Origin: Pseudoalteromonas sp. N1230-9
Lineage (GTDB): Bacteria > Pseudomonadota > Gammaproteobacteria > Enterobacterales > Alteromonadaceae
Length of the DNA stretch: 64,000 nt
Assembly (NCBI RefSeq): GCF_032716425.1
Contig: NZ_CP090419.1
Coordinates: 321,001 to 385,000 of the forward strand
Reading direction: 5' to 3'
Part shown: positions 20,261-29,807 of the stretch, piece after piece
Position numbering within the stretch: position 1 is the stretch's first letter
Layout of the letters: each line of letters opens with the position of its first letter
Notes under the pieces: model-generated
Database searches by the model: none
What the model saw: only the letters and a program-made list of their open reading frames with translations
What the model was told of the DNA's origin: nothing
Made by a program: the position numbers and the translations under genes

Positions 20261-20359
20261 TTGTTGCGATAGTGTTATAAATATTTAATATCAAATTTAT
20301 ATAATTAATCTAAATGAGCAGCATTGCAGGGCCAATGCATGCTGTGATTGGGAAACGTT

Positions 20360-21643
20360 ATGTCAGAAACGAATAAACAAAGCAGCTTAGTGCCAATGGC
20401 AATAGTTGCGACACTGTTTTTTATTTTAGGCTTTGCCACATGGTTAAATGGCTCGTTAATGCCGTTTTTACAACAAATTTTACAGCTTTCACCGTTTCAG
20501 GCATCACTGATAATTTTCTCATTTTATATTGCAGTTACATTTACAGCGATCCCATCGGCGATGATCATTCGAAAAGTGGGCTATAAAAATGGCATGGCGC
20601 TGGGAATGGCAACCATGATGGTAGCAGGGCTATTGTTTATTCCTGCGGCTAAAACGCAAGTGTTTGCACTGTTTTTATTTGCTCAACTTGTTATGGGCGC
20701 GGGTCAAACTTTGCTACAAACAGCTGTTAATCCATACGTAGTGAGAATTGGACCAGAAGAGTCCGCGGCAGCACGCGTGAGTGTCATGGGGATACTCAAC
20801 AAAGGGGCTGGGGTTATTGCACCGATTGTTTTTACCGCGCTGATTTTAAGTGACTTTACGGGGTTTGTTGGTAAAGAATTAACCCAGTCTGATATCGATG
20901 CCATGGCAAATGGTTTAATACTCCCTTATTTAGGAATGGCGATTTTTATTGGTGTACTTGGATTTGCCGTCACTAAAATGCCATTACCAGAGCTAATCGA
21001 CGATGCTGATGAGCAAAAACCAGGGCAAGTAAAAGAGGCGCTGAGCCACCCAAGCCTTGCGTTAGGGATTGTTGCATTATTCGTTTATGTAGCTGTTGAA
21101 GTAATTGCTGGCGATACAATTGGCAGCTTCGCACTTTCATTAGGTGTTGAAAAGTATAGTGTTATGACTTCATACACCATGGGCTGTATGGTATTGGGTT
21201 ACTTTTTAGGAATTTTATTAATTCCACGCATATTGTCGCAGCAAGTTGCACTAACAATTTCTGCGATTTTGGGTTGTGCGCTCACAATAGCAATTGTTAC
21301 AGTAAGCAATGAGTCTGTTTTTATTTCAACATTACTAGGCCTAAAATCGGTACTTCCTGATACCTTATTACTCATCGCTGTGCTAGGCTTTGCTAATGCG
21401 ATTGTTTGGCCAGCAGTGTGGCCGTTAGCATTATCAGGTTTAGGCAAACTAACGAGTGTAGGCTCGGGCTTACTTGTGATGGGCATAGCCGGTGGTGCAT
21501 TTGGCCCGTTATTTTGGGGTTTGGCAAGTGGCGGAGTTAAAAGCGCTGATGCCCAACAGGCAGCCTATATTGTGATGTTGCCTTGTTATTTATTTATCCT
21601 TTTCTATGCTTTAAAAGGGCATAAAATGAAAAGTTGGAAGTAA
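20360..21643 (+). CDS. nagP: Sugar MFS permease, FucP/GGP type, probable GlcNAc transporter
   Basis: A 427-residue major-facilitator permease with about twelve membrane segments. The motif QTLLQTAVNPYVVRIGPEES and the early FATWLNGSLMPFLQQ place it in the FucP/glucose-galactose permease group, to which the NagP GlcNAc transporter of marine gammaproteobacteria belongs. The upstream operator is shared with the hexosaminidase gene, which supports import of GlcNAc released by that enzyme. The ATG at 20360 is preceded by GGGAAA; a TTG at 20348 is less likely. Glucose or another sugar cannot be excluded. Confidence 0.82.
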   Translation: MSETNKQSSLVPMAIVATLFFILGFATWLNGSLMPFLQQILQLSPFQASLIIFSFYIAVTFTAIPSAMIIRKVGYKNGMALGMATMMVAGLLFIPAAKTQVFALFLFAQLVMGAGQTLLQTAVNPYVVRIGPEESAAARVSVMGILNKGAGVIAPIVFTALILSDFTGFVGKELTQSDIDAMANGLILPYLGMAIFIGVLGFAVTKMPLPELIDDADEQKPGQVKEALSHPSLALGIVALFVYVAVEVIAGDTIGSFALSLGVEKYSVMTSYTMGCMVLGYFLGILLIPRILSQQVALTISAILGCALTIAIVTVSNESVFISTLLGLKSVLPDTLLLIAVLGFANAIVWPAVWPLALSGLGKLTSVGSGLLVMGIAGGAFGPLFWGLASGGVKSADAQQAAYIVMLPCYLFILFYALKGHKMKSWK

Positions 21644-21726
21644 TAATAAGCTTAAGGTTAAGTTATACAAACACTAACCTTGAGCTGTGAAAAGCATTTC
21701 TAGTAAATAGAAATAATCCCGTGTGT

Positions 21727-21753
21727 AATGCCACCGAAAGGTGGCATTTTTTT
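21727..21753 (+). terminator. Rho-independent terminator after the sugar permease gene
   Basis: The perfect stem AATGCCACC/GGTGGCATT with a GAAA tetraloop is followed by T residues. It lies 84 bases after the permease stop codon. Confidence 0.9.
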
Positions 21754-21907
21754 GTCAAAGCTAAGTGGTACGAAAATTGATGTAAAACTGCTGTACGGAA
21801 ATAAGATACTTTTACTTGTTTTTTAACGACTTTTTTCGTTTTTATCCCTTCATTTTTATGATCCAAGGCCAATAATTTCAAGATTATCTCCGGCTTAGTC
21901 AACTTAG

Positions 21908-22192
21908 CCAAATAGCTATTTATCAAATCAAGTCTTTGTTCCTCAAACATTATCCAAGCTTATTAAAAAAACAAGGTGCTTACTAAATGAATGGAAGGGA
22001 TGGAAATCAGGGGAACGCATTGAGATGAGTACTTGTGGATATTATGCTTTGCTGGCTAACACGCTAAGGAATACCCAGCCATTTTACCTAATTAAAAATT
22101 TAGATGAATTTAAAACGCCATCGAATATGGTAATATTCGCAAATACAGCAGATAAGCAAAATGGTATAGGCAATAGAGTCTTTATCAAGTAG
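21908..22192 (+). pseudogene. Possible remnant of an unidentified gene
   Basis: A plus-strand frame open from 21908 to a TAG at 22190-22192 encodes protein-like sequence, including NEWKGWKSGERIEMSTCGYY and NMVIFANTADKQNGIGNRVF. The only in-frame ATG is at 22025, which would give a 55-residue product, without a clear ribosome site. The composition looks more like the C-terminus of an old gene than random sequence, but I do not recognise the family. It may mark a past deletion at the edge of the polysaccharide locus. A real small protein is also possible. Confidence 0.25.
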
Positions 22193-22247
22193 CTATAAGT
22201 AAAAGCTTTAGAGCAGGGTAAGCTCTAGAGCCCCTAAAAGGATTAAA

Positions 22248-23396
22248 ATGAGATATTTAGTAACAGGTGCAGCTGGTTTTATAGGCTCTGCGGTTATACG
22301 CCATATCATTGAAAACACAAAAGACTCCGCTATTAATGTTGATAAACTGACTTATGCAGGTAATTTAGAGTCATTGAAATCGGTTGATTCGAGTGAGCGT
22401 TATACTTTTGAGCAGGTAGATATCTGTGACCGTGAAGAACTTGATCGCATTTTTAGGCAATATCAACCAGATGCTGTGATGCACTTGGCTGCGGAAAGTC
22501 ATGTTGATCGTTCAATTACAGGCCCTGCAGAGTTTATTCAAACAAATATAATCGGCACCTATAATTTACTTGAAGCTGCTCGTCAGTACTGGAATACATT
22601 AGAAGGTAATGTTAAAGAAAAATTTAGATTTCATCATATTTCGACAGATGAAGTGTATGGTGATCTGCCACACCCAGCAGACCTTGCTCTGGAAGAAAAT
22701 GAGCAGCAACCTCAGAGTTTGCCATTATTTACAGAGCAAACAGCTTATGCACCAAGTAGCCCATACTCTGCAAGTAAAGCATCGAGTGATCATTTAGTAA
22801 GAGCTTGGGCTCGTACCTATAACTTTCCAACAATCGTCACCAATTGTTCAAATAATTACGGTCCTTATCATTTTCCTGAAAAGCTTATTCCATTAGTGAT
22901 ATTAAATGCTTTAGAGGGGAAAGAGCTGCCGATTTATGGCAAAGGTGATCAGATCCGTGATTGGTTATATGTAGAAGATCATGCCCGTGCCTTATATAAA
23001 GTGGTGACAGAAGGAAAAGTCGGAGAAACTTACAATATTGGCGGGCATAATGAAATGCAGAATATAGAAGTCGTAAAAATGATTTGCGATCTTTTAGATG
23101 AGTTAGCGCCAATTAAACATAAAGAGCTGAAATCGAAAGAGGGTGAATTATTAACTACATATTCTTCACTTATAAAGCATGTAAATGACCGCCCAGGTCA
23201 CGATAGACGTTACGCTATAGACTCAACCAAAATGAGCAAAGAGCTTAATTGGAAGCCACTTGAAACATTCGAAACGGGCCTTAGAAAAACAGTACTGTGG
23301 TACTTAAATAACCTCGACTGGTGTCAAAATGTGCAAGATGGTTCCTACCAACGAGAACGCCTTGGTGAAATAAATCTCAACAAAACGGAGCAATAA
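22248..23396 (+). CDS. rfbB: dTDP-glucose 4,6-dehydratase
   Basis: A short-chain dehydrogenase/reductase of 382 residues that converts dTDP-glucose to dTDP-4-keto-6-deoxyglucose. The NAD loop TGAAGFIGS is at 6-14, STDEVYGDL holds the catalytic acid residues, and the YSASK motif has Tyr173 and Lys177. It is slightly longer than the usual 350-360 residues. AAAAGGA precedes the ATG. It stands one base from rfbA, and the pair opens the first polysaccharide locus. The rmlC and rmlD genes needed for rhamnose are absent, so another sugar is the likely end product. Confidence 0.95.
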   Translation: MRYLVTGAAGFIGSAVIRHIIENTKDSAINVDKLTYAGNLESLKSVDSSERYTFEQVDICDREELDRIFRQYQPDAVMHLAAESHVDRSITGPAEFIQTNIIGTYNLLEAARQYWNTLEGNVKEKFRFHHISTDEVYGDLPHPADLALEENEQQPQSLPLFTEQTAYAPSSPYSASKASSDHLVRAWARTYNFPTIVTNCSNNYGPYHFPEKLIPLVILNALEGKELPIYGKGDQIRDWLYVEDHARALYKVVTEGKVGETYNIGGHNEMQNIEVVKMICDLLDELAPIKHKELKSKEGELLTTYSSLIKHVNDRPGHDRRYAIDSTKMSKELNWKPLETFETGLRKTVLWYLNNLDWCQNVQDGSYQRERLGEINLNKTEQ

Positions 23397-23397
23397 T

Positions 23398-24264
23398 ATG
23401 AAAGGGATTATTCTAGCTGGGGGGGCTGGCACACGCCTATATCCCTTAACTCGTGGTGTTTCCAAACAATTACTGCCTTTATATGATAAACCTATGGTTT
23501 ATTACCCATTATCTACTTTAATGTTGGCTGGAATTAAAGATATTTTAATTATAACCACGCCAGAAGACCTTCAGAGTTTTCAGCGGATTTTAGGTGATGG
23601 CTCAGATTTTGGTATTCAACTAGAGTATGCAGTACAGCCTAATCCTGAAGGGCTTGCCCAAGCATTCATTATCGGTGAAGAGTTCATTGGTAACAGTTCT
23701 GTGTGTTTGGTTTTAGGTGATAATATCTTTTATGGTCAAGGTTTCCCTAAAACATTAGCAAGTGCAAGTCACCGTGAAAGTGGTGCCACTGTATTTGGTT
23801 ATCATGTTAAGGATCCGGAACGTTTTGGAGTCGTTGAGTTTGATGAGAACTTAAAAGCTATTTCTATTGAAGAAAAACCAGCTAAACCGAAATCTAATTT
23901 TGCCGTTACAGGGTTATATTTTTACGATAATTCAGTCGTTGAGAAAGCTAAAAAAGTAAAGCCCTCATTACGAGGAGAGTTAGAAATAACCAGTATTAAC
24001 CAGATGTATTTAGAAGAAGGTACACTGCATGTCGAGCTATTAGGTCGAGGCTTTGCTTGGCTCGATACGGGAACACATGAAAGTCTTCATGAAGCCTCTA
24101 ATTTTGTACAGACAATTCAACATGTCCAAGGGCTTAAAATTGCCTGTTTAGAAGAAATCGCATGGCGTAATAACTGGTTAACGGCAGAACAAATACTTGC
24201 GCTGGCGGAGCCGATGAAAAAAAATGAGTATGGTAAGTACCTTGTACAATTAGTCAGTAATTAA
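23398..24264 (+). CDS. rfbA: Glucose-1-phosphate thymidylyltransferase
   Basis: The 288-residue nucleotidyltransferase that makes dTDP-glucose from glucose-1-phosphate and dTTP. The N-terminal signature [21 protein letters not shown], the motif [10 protein letters not shown], and [14 protein letters not shown] are characteristic. The start codon is one base after the rfbB stop. It provides the substrate for the dehydratase just upstream. Confidence 0.96.
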   Translation: MKGIILAGGAGTRLYPLTRGVSKQLLPLYDKPMVYYPLSTLMLAGIKDILIITTPEDLQSFQRILGDGSDFGIQLEYAVQPNPEGLAQAFIIGEEFIGNSSVCLVLGDNIFYGQGFPKTLASASHRESGATVFGYHVKDPERFGVVEFDENLKAISIEEKPAKPKSNFAVTGLYFYDNSVVEKAKKVKPSLRGELEITSINQMYLEEGTLHVELLGRGFAWLDTGTHESLHEASNFVQTIQHVQGLKIACLEEIAWRNNWLTAEQILALAEPMKKNEYGKYLVQLVSN

Positions 24265-24268
24265 GTTC

Positions 24269-25693
24269 ATGCACGACAAGAAAAAAATTAAAAGTGGTTT
24301 TATTTGGAGTGCATTAGATAGTTTAGGCACACAAGCAATAGCTTTAGCTACAAGCTTAGTTCTGGCTAATATCTTAGGTCCGGCAGTATTTGGCTTAATT
24401 GCCATGCTAACGATATTTATTGCGGTTGCTAATGTGTTTATTAATAGCGGGTTCAACGCTGCATTGATACGAAAGACAGACAGAGATGAGTCTGATTTTG
24501 CGACTACTTTCTATTTCAGTCTTGGTGTATCCATAGGCTGTTACCTATTACTATTTTTCTGCGCCCCTTATATTGCCCAATTCTATCAGCAACCAGAGCT
24601 AACTACACTAACCAGAGTTATTGCACTCGTTGTCGTGATTAATACTTTTTCGGCAATTCCCATTGTCAAACTCAGTGTAAGCTTAAACTTTAAAACGCAA
24701 GCTAAGTGCAACTTCATTGCACTTACTTGTAGCAGTCTATTAGCATTGGCTTTGGCTTATTTTGATCATGGTGTGTGGGCGTTAGTGGCTCAACAACTAG
24801 CATTAGCAATCATCAATGTATTGATGCTAAATATTTTGGTGCCTTGGAGGCCTAAGCGCAAGTTTTCTAAAGAATCCTTTAAAAATCTATTTGGTTTTGG
24901 TTCAAAGCTACTCTTATCTGGCCTGTTAGATACTATTTACAATAATATTTATAGTCTAATTATCGGTAAGCAGTTTACAGCCGTTCAGCTTGGTTTATTC
25001 AATCAAGCGAATAGGCTGTCTAGTTTACCTGCGGTTACTTTGACAGGGGTAATTCAAAAAGTTACTTTTCCTATGTTAAGTGCGATACAGCACGATACGA
25101 AGAAACTTGATGCATCGTACTTATTAACTTTGCAATTTGCTGCAGTAGTCATATTCCCAGTTATGTTTGGTTTATGCATTATTGCCAAGCCGTTGATTGA
25201 GATCTTATTAGGGCAAGAATGGCAGGGTACCGCAGAGCTTGTCAGTATCATTACAATGGCGTTAGTGCTTTATCCAATTCATGCTATTAATTTAAACATG
25301 TTACAAGTGAAGGGACGTTCTGACCTCTTCTTAAAATTAGAAATAATTAAGAAGATAACGATTACCTTAATACTTGTCGTGACGGTACCTATGGGTATTA
25401 AAGCAATGTGTATAGGTATGGTTGTCAGCTCTTATTTGGCATTATTTATCAATACTTATTACACAGGTAAGCTTTCGAGCTTAACGGCTTATAAGCAGCT
25501 GATAGCTTTACTTCCGATTGCGCTTATTACCGCTTTTTCGGCCTTTTTGGGATATAGCGTTGGTATGAACTTCAGCAGCAATATTATTCAAATTATCACT
25601 ATGTTAGGTGTTGCTCTAGGAAGCTATATTCTAATTCTAATTCTGATGCAGCGATCATTGCTTATTGCCTTAAAAAACACATTAAAAAATTAA
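24269..25693 (+). CDS. Polysaccharide flippase (Wzx/MOP family)
   Basis: A 474-residue inner-membrane protein with about 12-14 hydrophobic segments. The opening KSGFIWSALDSLGTQAIALATS and the later LFNQANRLSSLPA resemble the MOP exporters of the WzxC/TuaB group, which move lipid-linked oligosaccharide across the membrane. It starts 4 bases after rfbA in the same operon and precedes the aminotransferase. Confidence 0.87.
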   Translation: MHDKKKIKSGFIWSALDSLGTQAIALATSLVLANILGPAVFGLIAMLTIFIAVANVFINSGFNAALIRKTDRDESDFATTFYFSLGVSIGCYLLLFFCAPYIAQFYQQPELTTLTRVIALVVVINTFSAIPIVKLSVSLNFKTQAKCNFIALTCSSLLALALAYFDHGVWALVAQQLALAIINVLMLNILVPWRPKRKFSKESFKNLFGFGSKLLLSGLLDTIYNNIYSLIIGKQFTAVQLGLFNQANRLSSLPAVTLTGVIQKVTFPMLSAIQHDTKKLDASYLLTLQFAAVVIFPVMFGLCIIAKPLIEILLGQEWQGTAELVSIITMALVLYPIHAINLNMLQVKGRSDLFLKLEIIKKITITLILVVTVPMGIKAMCIGMVVSSYLALFINTYYTGKLSSLTAYKQLIALLPIALITAFSAFLGYSVGMNFSSNIIQIITMLGVALGSYILILILMQRSLLIALKNTLKN

Positions 25694-25714
25694 CCCTATA
25701 TGGAGTCATTATAA

Positions 25715-26788
25715 ATGATTGCCTTAAACAACCCTGTTAAACCTAACTTAAAAAAGCTCCAAAAATTACTCGAAAAAATAAATGATAATAGTTGGTTCAC
25801 TAATTTTGGGCCTATGCATAAAGAATTAACTGAAAAGTTAGAGGATTATTTATGTGTAGAAAACCTTTTACTGACAAATAATGGTACGTCAGCACTTCAA
25901 ATCGCAGGTAGGGCACTTAACAGCCACTCTCTAATCTCAACACCATTTAGCTTTGTAGCTACTGTTAGCGCTTTTAAATGGCAGAAAGATGAAGTGGCAT
26001 TTGCGGATATTGACTCAAGTAGTTTAAATATTTGCCCAGATGCAATTAAAGCTGCTTACGAACAAGGCTGTAAAGCTGATACTTTAGTTGCTACACATGT
26101 GTATGGAAACCCGTGTGATGTTCTTAAATTAAAAGATCTTGGCGAACAAAAAGACTTCAAAATTATTTATGATGCCGCGCATGCTTTTGGTGTGAAAATC
26201 AATGAACAATCAATTTTAAAGTATGGGGATGCGAGTACATTGAGTTTCCATGCAACCAAAGTTTTTCATACGGTTGAAGGTGGAGCTGTTATTTTTAAAG
26301 ATAAAGACAGCTATGAAAGAGCTGAGCGACTCATTAATTTTGGATCTAACCCAAGTGATTCGAACCATGTTGGCATAAATGCAAAAATGAATGAGTATCA
26401 AGCAGCTGTTGGTTTGGTTAACCTTGAAGAAATAGATGATGTGCTTGACCATAGAGCTGAGTTATTTCATGCATACAGGCAAGGTTTAAAGGATGTAGTT
26501 AAGTTACCTACTTGGCACCCAGAAGCAAATGCTAATGGTGCTTATATGCCAATCTTGTTAGACAGTGAGAAACAGCTAAAGAAAGTGACTCAAGCGTTAG
26601 AAGAAAATAATATTCAAAGCCGCAATTACTTTGCTCCTTCATTAGACCGAATCTTTGTAGATGAACACAATTATGGAACGTCCAATAGCTTAAAAGCATC
26701 AGAAAGTATCTTGTGTTTGCCTTTACATGCGCATTTAAAACTACACGATATTGCAACCGTTATCGAAAATGTAAAAAAAGGATTGTAG
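25715..26788 (+). CDS. DegT/DnrJ/EryC1 family sugar aminotransferase
   Basis: A PLP-dependent sugar aminotransferase of 357 residues. Lys182, in LSFHATKVFHTVEGGAV, should bind PLP; DAAHAFGV carries the usual Asp-His pair. The whole resembles the VioA/FdtB-type transaminases that act on dTDP-4-keto- or 3-keto-6-deoxyhexoses. The upstream rfbA and rfbB genes supply dTDP-4-keto-6-deoxyglucose and no ketoisomerase gene is present, so a 4-amino product (Qui4N or Fuc4N) is inferred. The start is ATG with GGAG at 25701-25704. Confidence 0.88.
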   Translation: MIALNNPVKPNLKKLQKLLEKINDNSWFTNFGPMHKELTEKLEDYLCVENLLLTNNGTSALQIAGRALNSHSLISTPFSFVATVSAFKWQKDEVAFADIDSSSLNICPDAIKAAYEQGCKADTLVATHVYGNPCDVLKLKDLGEQKDFKIIYDAAHAFGVKINEQSILKYGDASTLSFHATKVFHTVEGGAVIFKDKDSYERAERLINFGSNPSDSNHVGINAKMNEYQAAVGLVNLEEIDDVLDHRAELFHAYRQGLKDVVKLPTWHPEANANGAYMPILLDSEKQLKKVTQALEENNIQSRNYFAPSLDRIFVDEHNYGTSNSLKASESILCLPLHAHLKLHDIATVIENVKKGL

Positions 26789-26793
26789 AAAAT

Positions 26794-27357
26794 ATGGCTT
26801 TTTATACACAAATTGAATTAGAAGCTTTGGGATTCAAGCATGTAGGTAAGAATGTCAAATTGTCAAAATTAGCATCTATTTACAATGCGGCAAACATAGA
26901 AATTGGCGATAACAGTAGAATCGACGACTTCTGCGTTTTATCAGCGGGAAAAGAGGGAATTAGTATAGGTAAGTACGTGCATATTGCTGTTTATACATCA
27001 TTAATAGGTGCAGGAAGAATTACGATGGAGGACTATACATGTCTGTCATCAAGGTGTTCAGTATACTCTAGTAATGATGACTATTCAGGCGAATATATGA
27101 CGAACCCAACGGTTCCAAGTCAATATACCAATGTTAGTCATGCACCGGTTACAATCAAAAAGCATAGTTTAATTGGAGCTGGAAGCATTATTTTGCCAGG
27201 TGTGATAATTGAAGAGTGCGTTGCAGTTGGTTCTCTATCTTTGGTCAATAAATCTCTTGAGGCTGGTTTTGTATATGCAGGGCAACCCGCTAAAAAAATC
27301 AAGCAACGCAGCAGAAATTGTGAAACGCTGGAAAATGAATTATGTTCGAAAAACTAG
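26794..27357 (+). CDS. Left-handed beta-helix acyltransferase
   Basis: A 187-residue hexapeptide-repeat protein. Isoleucine-rich turns (IEIGDNSRID, ISIGKYVHI, ITMEDYTCLS) precede a conserved end VTIKKHSLIGAGSIILPGVII and AGQPAKKI, as in WbbJ/galactoside-acetyltransferase relatives. Following a sugar aminotransferase, it probably N-acetylates the amino sugar; an O-acetyltransferase is the alternative. The ATG at 26794 begins 5 bases after the aminotransferase stop. Its last 16 bases overlap the next gene. Confidence 0.82.
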   Translation: MAFYTQIELEALGFKHVGKNVKLSKLASIYNAANIEIGDNSRIDDFCVLSAGKEGISIGKYVHIAVYTSLIGAGRITMEDYTCLSSRCSVYSSNDDYSGEYMTNPTVPSQYTNVSHAPVTIKKHSLIGAGSIILPGVIIEECVAVGSLSLVNKSLEAGFVYAGQPAKKIKQRSRNCETLENELCSKN

Positions 27358-28352
27358 TCGCACCTTGCGAGGAAGAGGTTACTAAACACTGGTTATATGC
27401 TGATCAAGTTTTCACTTCGATTATTTGCACAACATTTAATCAAGAAAGCTATATCCGCGATACAATTGAAGGTTTTCTAGCTCAAGTTACAGAGTATCGG
27501 TTTGAGATTATTATTCACGATGATCTCTCTACTGATAACACGCGGGCTATCATCCAAGAGTACCAGCAAAAATACCCATCAATAATTAAACTCATACTAC
27601 AAGATGTAAATCAGTTTTCGATCAACATTAACTTGCCCTTCAAACATTCGTTAGCAATTGCGCAAGGAGAATATGTTGCCCTTTGTGAAGGGGATGATTT
27701 TTGGGTGGATAGTAGTAAGTTGCAGAGGCAGATTCTGGCACTCAAAAAACATAACGATCTGAACCTATGTGTACACAATGCATACATTATAAACTCTGAA
27801 GAGGAGCCACACTCTTCATACCAGTTTCCTACACGAAAAGAAGCTACTCATATCATTGATTATGCTGAAATATACAAAGTACACTCACAGTTTTGCCCAA
27901 CAGCATCAATGTTTATAAGAAAAAGTGTCTTGGATAACTTACCTAGCTTTTTTTATGATGCGCCAATCGGAGACTTTTTCCTGGAGGCTTTCTCTGGAAT
28001 TAATGGAATTGTTTATCTACATGAAAAAATGAGTGTCTACAGACGTGAAAGTCAGAACTCTTGGTCTTCTGAAACAGTAAATAATACCGTGAAATTAAAA
28101 AAGCATAACTTACGCATGATAGAGTCTCTCGATAAACTAGAGCGTTACCTTGAGCCTGAATATTCTCGTAATGTAAAAATAAGAAAACAATACATATTTG
28201 GCCAATTGTGTACTCAAAGCGTGTTGCAAAATAAATATTTAGAGTCAGTAAAATACTTTAATAAATATCGTGCACAAGGCGCAGCTTTTAAATCACTGTT
28301 GAGTTTACTGTATCGTTGTTCTAAAACGCTATTTATGAGACGTGCATTTTAG
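27342..28352 (+). CDS. Family 2 glycosyltransferase
   Basis: A GT-A fold glycosyltransferase of 336 residues. It has the starter VFTSIICTTFNQESYIRDTI, the nucleotide-binding HDDLSTDNT, and the ALCEGDDFWVDSSKL segment with the metal-binding acidic residues. It probably adds one sugar of the repeat unit made from the nucleotide sugar of this locus. It overlaps the acetyltransferase gene and is the last gene of this locus before tRNA-His. Confidence 0.88.
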   Translation: MFEKLVAPCEEEVTKHWLYADQVFTSIICTTFNQESYIRDTIEGFLAQVTEYRFEIIIHDDLSTDNTRAIIQEYQQKYPSIIKLILQDVNQFSININLPFKHSLAIAQGEYVALCEGDDFWVDSSKLQRQILALKKHNDLNLCVHNAYIINSEEEPHSSYQFPTRKEATHIIDYAEIYKVHSQFCPTASMFIRKSVLDNLPSFFYDAPIGDFFLEAFSGINGIVYLHEKMSVYRRESQNSWSSETVNNTVKLKKHNLRMIESLDKLERYLEPEYSRNVKIRKQYIFGQLCTQSVLQNKYLESVKYFNKYRAQGAAFKSLLSLLYRCSKTLFMRRAF

Positions 28353-28599
28353 ATATTACAGCTTCAACAAAACTAACCTGCAGCGAAAAGGCTACTTAGT
28401 ATCTAGTAAGTAGCCTGAAAATGACATTATATTTATTATTAGGGCTTAGAGCTTATTTTTAGGGGGAGAGCTTTTAATCTTATTGCTACAAAAACGCTAC
28501 TTTCAAATAGGGAATTTTGTCGACACTGCGCACTTCAAAGAAGTTTAAAAAGTAAGTGAAATTTAATTTGATAAATAAGGATATTTATAGAGGAAAAAG
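28353..28599. other. Intergenic region between the glycosyltransferase and tRNA-His
   Basis: About 250 AT-rich bases with one hairpin (28390-28415) and no convincing gene. No integrase, attachment-site duplication or partial tRNA copy was seen. Confidence 0.5.
28390..28415. terminator. Possible terminator hairpin between convergent transcripts
   Basis: The perfect 9-bp stem GGCTACTTA/TAAGTAGCC with an 8-base loop is followed by four T only on the minus strand. It may end the tRNA-His transcript or protect the mRNA of the polysaccharide locus. Confidence 0.45.
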
Positions 28600-28676
28600 T
28601 GGGGCGACTGATGGGGCTTGAACCCACGACAACCGGAATCACAATCCGGGGCTCTACCAACTGAGCTACAGCCGCC
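28600..28676 (-). tRNA. tRNA-His (anticodon GTG)
   Basis: The minus strand folds as a tRNA: acceptor GCGGCTG pairs with CAGTCGC, the D arm contains AGCTCAGTTGGTAGAGC, the anticodon loop holds ATTGTGATT (anticodon GTG), and the T arm contains GTGGGTTCAAGCCCC. The CCA end is encoded. An extra G at -1 (28676) faces C73, which is the special identity feature of tRNA-His. This tRNA is also a substrate of the Tgt enzyme encoded at the start of the window. Confidence 0.97.
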
Positions 28677-28700
28677 ACTGAGATACACCTCGATTGGTGT

Positions 28701-28736
28701 GGCGCGCATATTACATAATTAATATCACCTTGTGAA
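28701..28736 (-). promoter_or_regulatory. Promoter of tRNA-His
   Basis: On the minus strand TTCACA (28736-28731), a 17-base spacer and TAATAT (28713-28708) form a good sigma-70 promoter. It is followed by the GC-rich discriminator GCGCGCC (28707-28701), as expected for a stringently controlled stable RNA. Confidence 0.75.
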
Positions 28737-28953
28737 GCCCTAAATAGAAAAAACTATAAAAAAGTTTCTTTGCTCAGAAAATTCAGAAATGGCTATTTAG
28801 TCAGTTGGTGTTCAGTTTTGCGGATTAGACTTTCGCCTTCTGCAATAGAGCAATCACTCATTTTTTAATCTGTCTGTAATTTAATGATTTTTTAATCAAA
28901 GATCATATATAATTTGTACAGCGTTATGCTAAAAATGAACTTCAGGAGAGAAC

Positions 28954-29784
28954 ATGGATACTATAATGAACTGGATCAATGAGAATTCAGGTTTAATCAT
29001 ACATTACGCCATTCAAGGTGTGTTGGCGCTAATTATTTTCCTTATCGGTGGCCGTATCGCAAAGTTTTGTGAAGGGTTAACTGAAAAAGCTTTCGACAAG
29101 AAAAAAGTGGATAAAGCGGTAGGTTCATTTGTAGCAAGCATTGTGTATGCGATCGTATTTGCTGCAACAATCCTAATGGCACTTTCGCAATTAGGTATTG
29201 AAACAACATCATTCATCGCTATTTTAGGTGCGGCTGGTTTAGCGGTCGGCTTAGCACTGCAAGGTTCATTATCTAACTTCGCATCAGGTGTACTGATCAT
29301 CTTACTTCGTCCTTTCAAATCAGGTGACTACGTTGAGGCTGGTGGCAAAGCAGGTACAGTTAAAAAGATTGAGATCTTCTCTACAGAGTTACGCACGCCT
29401 GATAACAAAGTGATTATCATGCCAAACTCAAAAATCATGGGCGATGCTATTATTAACTACTCACGCGAATCAACACGTCGTATCGATCTAGTGATTGGTG
29501 TTGGCTATGATGCAGATCTAAAAGAAGCAAAAGCAGTGCTAAAATCAGTGCTTGATAAAGAAGAGCGTTTACTTAAAGACCCTGCTTATACAGTTGCTGT
29601 GTCTGAACTTGCTGATTCAAGTGTTAACTTTGTTGTGCGTCCGTGGGTCAACTCGTCTGATTACTGGCCAACGTACTTTGATCTAGTAGAAAACATTAAG
29701 ATCGCATTAGATGATGCAGACATCACTATCCCATTCCCGCAAATGGATGTTCATTTGCATAAAGAAGACGCAAGCGTCAAATAA
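28954..29784 (+). CDS. mscS: Small-conductance mechanosensitive channel MscS
   Basis: A 276-residue inner-membrane channel that releases solutes when turgor rises. Three membrane segments are followed by the pore helix with the alternating Gly/Ala pattern AILGAAGLAVGLALQGSLSNFASG, then the beta domain (PFKSGDYVEAGG, PNSKIMGDAIINYS) and the C-terminal domain ending PFPQMDVHL. The length is near that of E. coli MscS. CAGGAGAG precedes the ATG, and a TATAAT at 28908-28913 may be its -10 element. The DUF481 gene follows after 23 bases. Confidence 0.95.
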   Translation: MDTIMNWINENSGLIIHYAIQGVLALIIFLIGGRIAKFCEGLTEKAFDKKKVDKAVGSFVASIVYAIVFAATILMALSQLGIETTSFIAILGAAGLAVGLALQGSLSNFASGVLIILLRPFKSGDYVEAGGKAGTVKKIEIFSTELRTPDNKVIIMPNSKIMGDAIINYSRESTRRIDLVIGVGYDADLKEAKAVLKSVLDKEERLLKDPAYTVAVSELADSSVNFVVRPWVNSSDYWPTYFDLVENIKIALDDADITIPFPQMDVHLHKEDASVK

Positions 29785-29807
29785 AAAGCAGTAAAGGTTA
29801 TTTTTTA

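Larger units (their letters stand above)
21644..22247. other. Intergenic region between the sugar permease and the rml locus
   Basis: About 600 bases. A terminator lies at 21727-21753. From about 21908 to 22192 a plus-strand frame is open and looks like the decayed end of a gene (see the pseudogene entry). Just before rmlB an inverted repeat TAGAGC/GCTCTA lies at 22209-22227, without a T run, which could be a leader hairpin. No JUMPstart/ops element was found. Confidence 0.5.

Noticed and set aside
21663..21950. Minus-strand frame of 95 codons after the sugar permease
   Set aside because: It reads through the terminator hairpin, and its second half is translated from that hairpin, so it is unlikely to be a gene, although the first part has a plausible start.
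28600..28676. tRNA-His as an integration site for the flanking polysaccharide locus
   Set aside because: No integrase, no partial tRNA copy and no direct repeat of the tRNA 3' end were found nearby.
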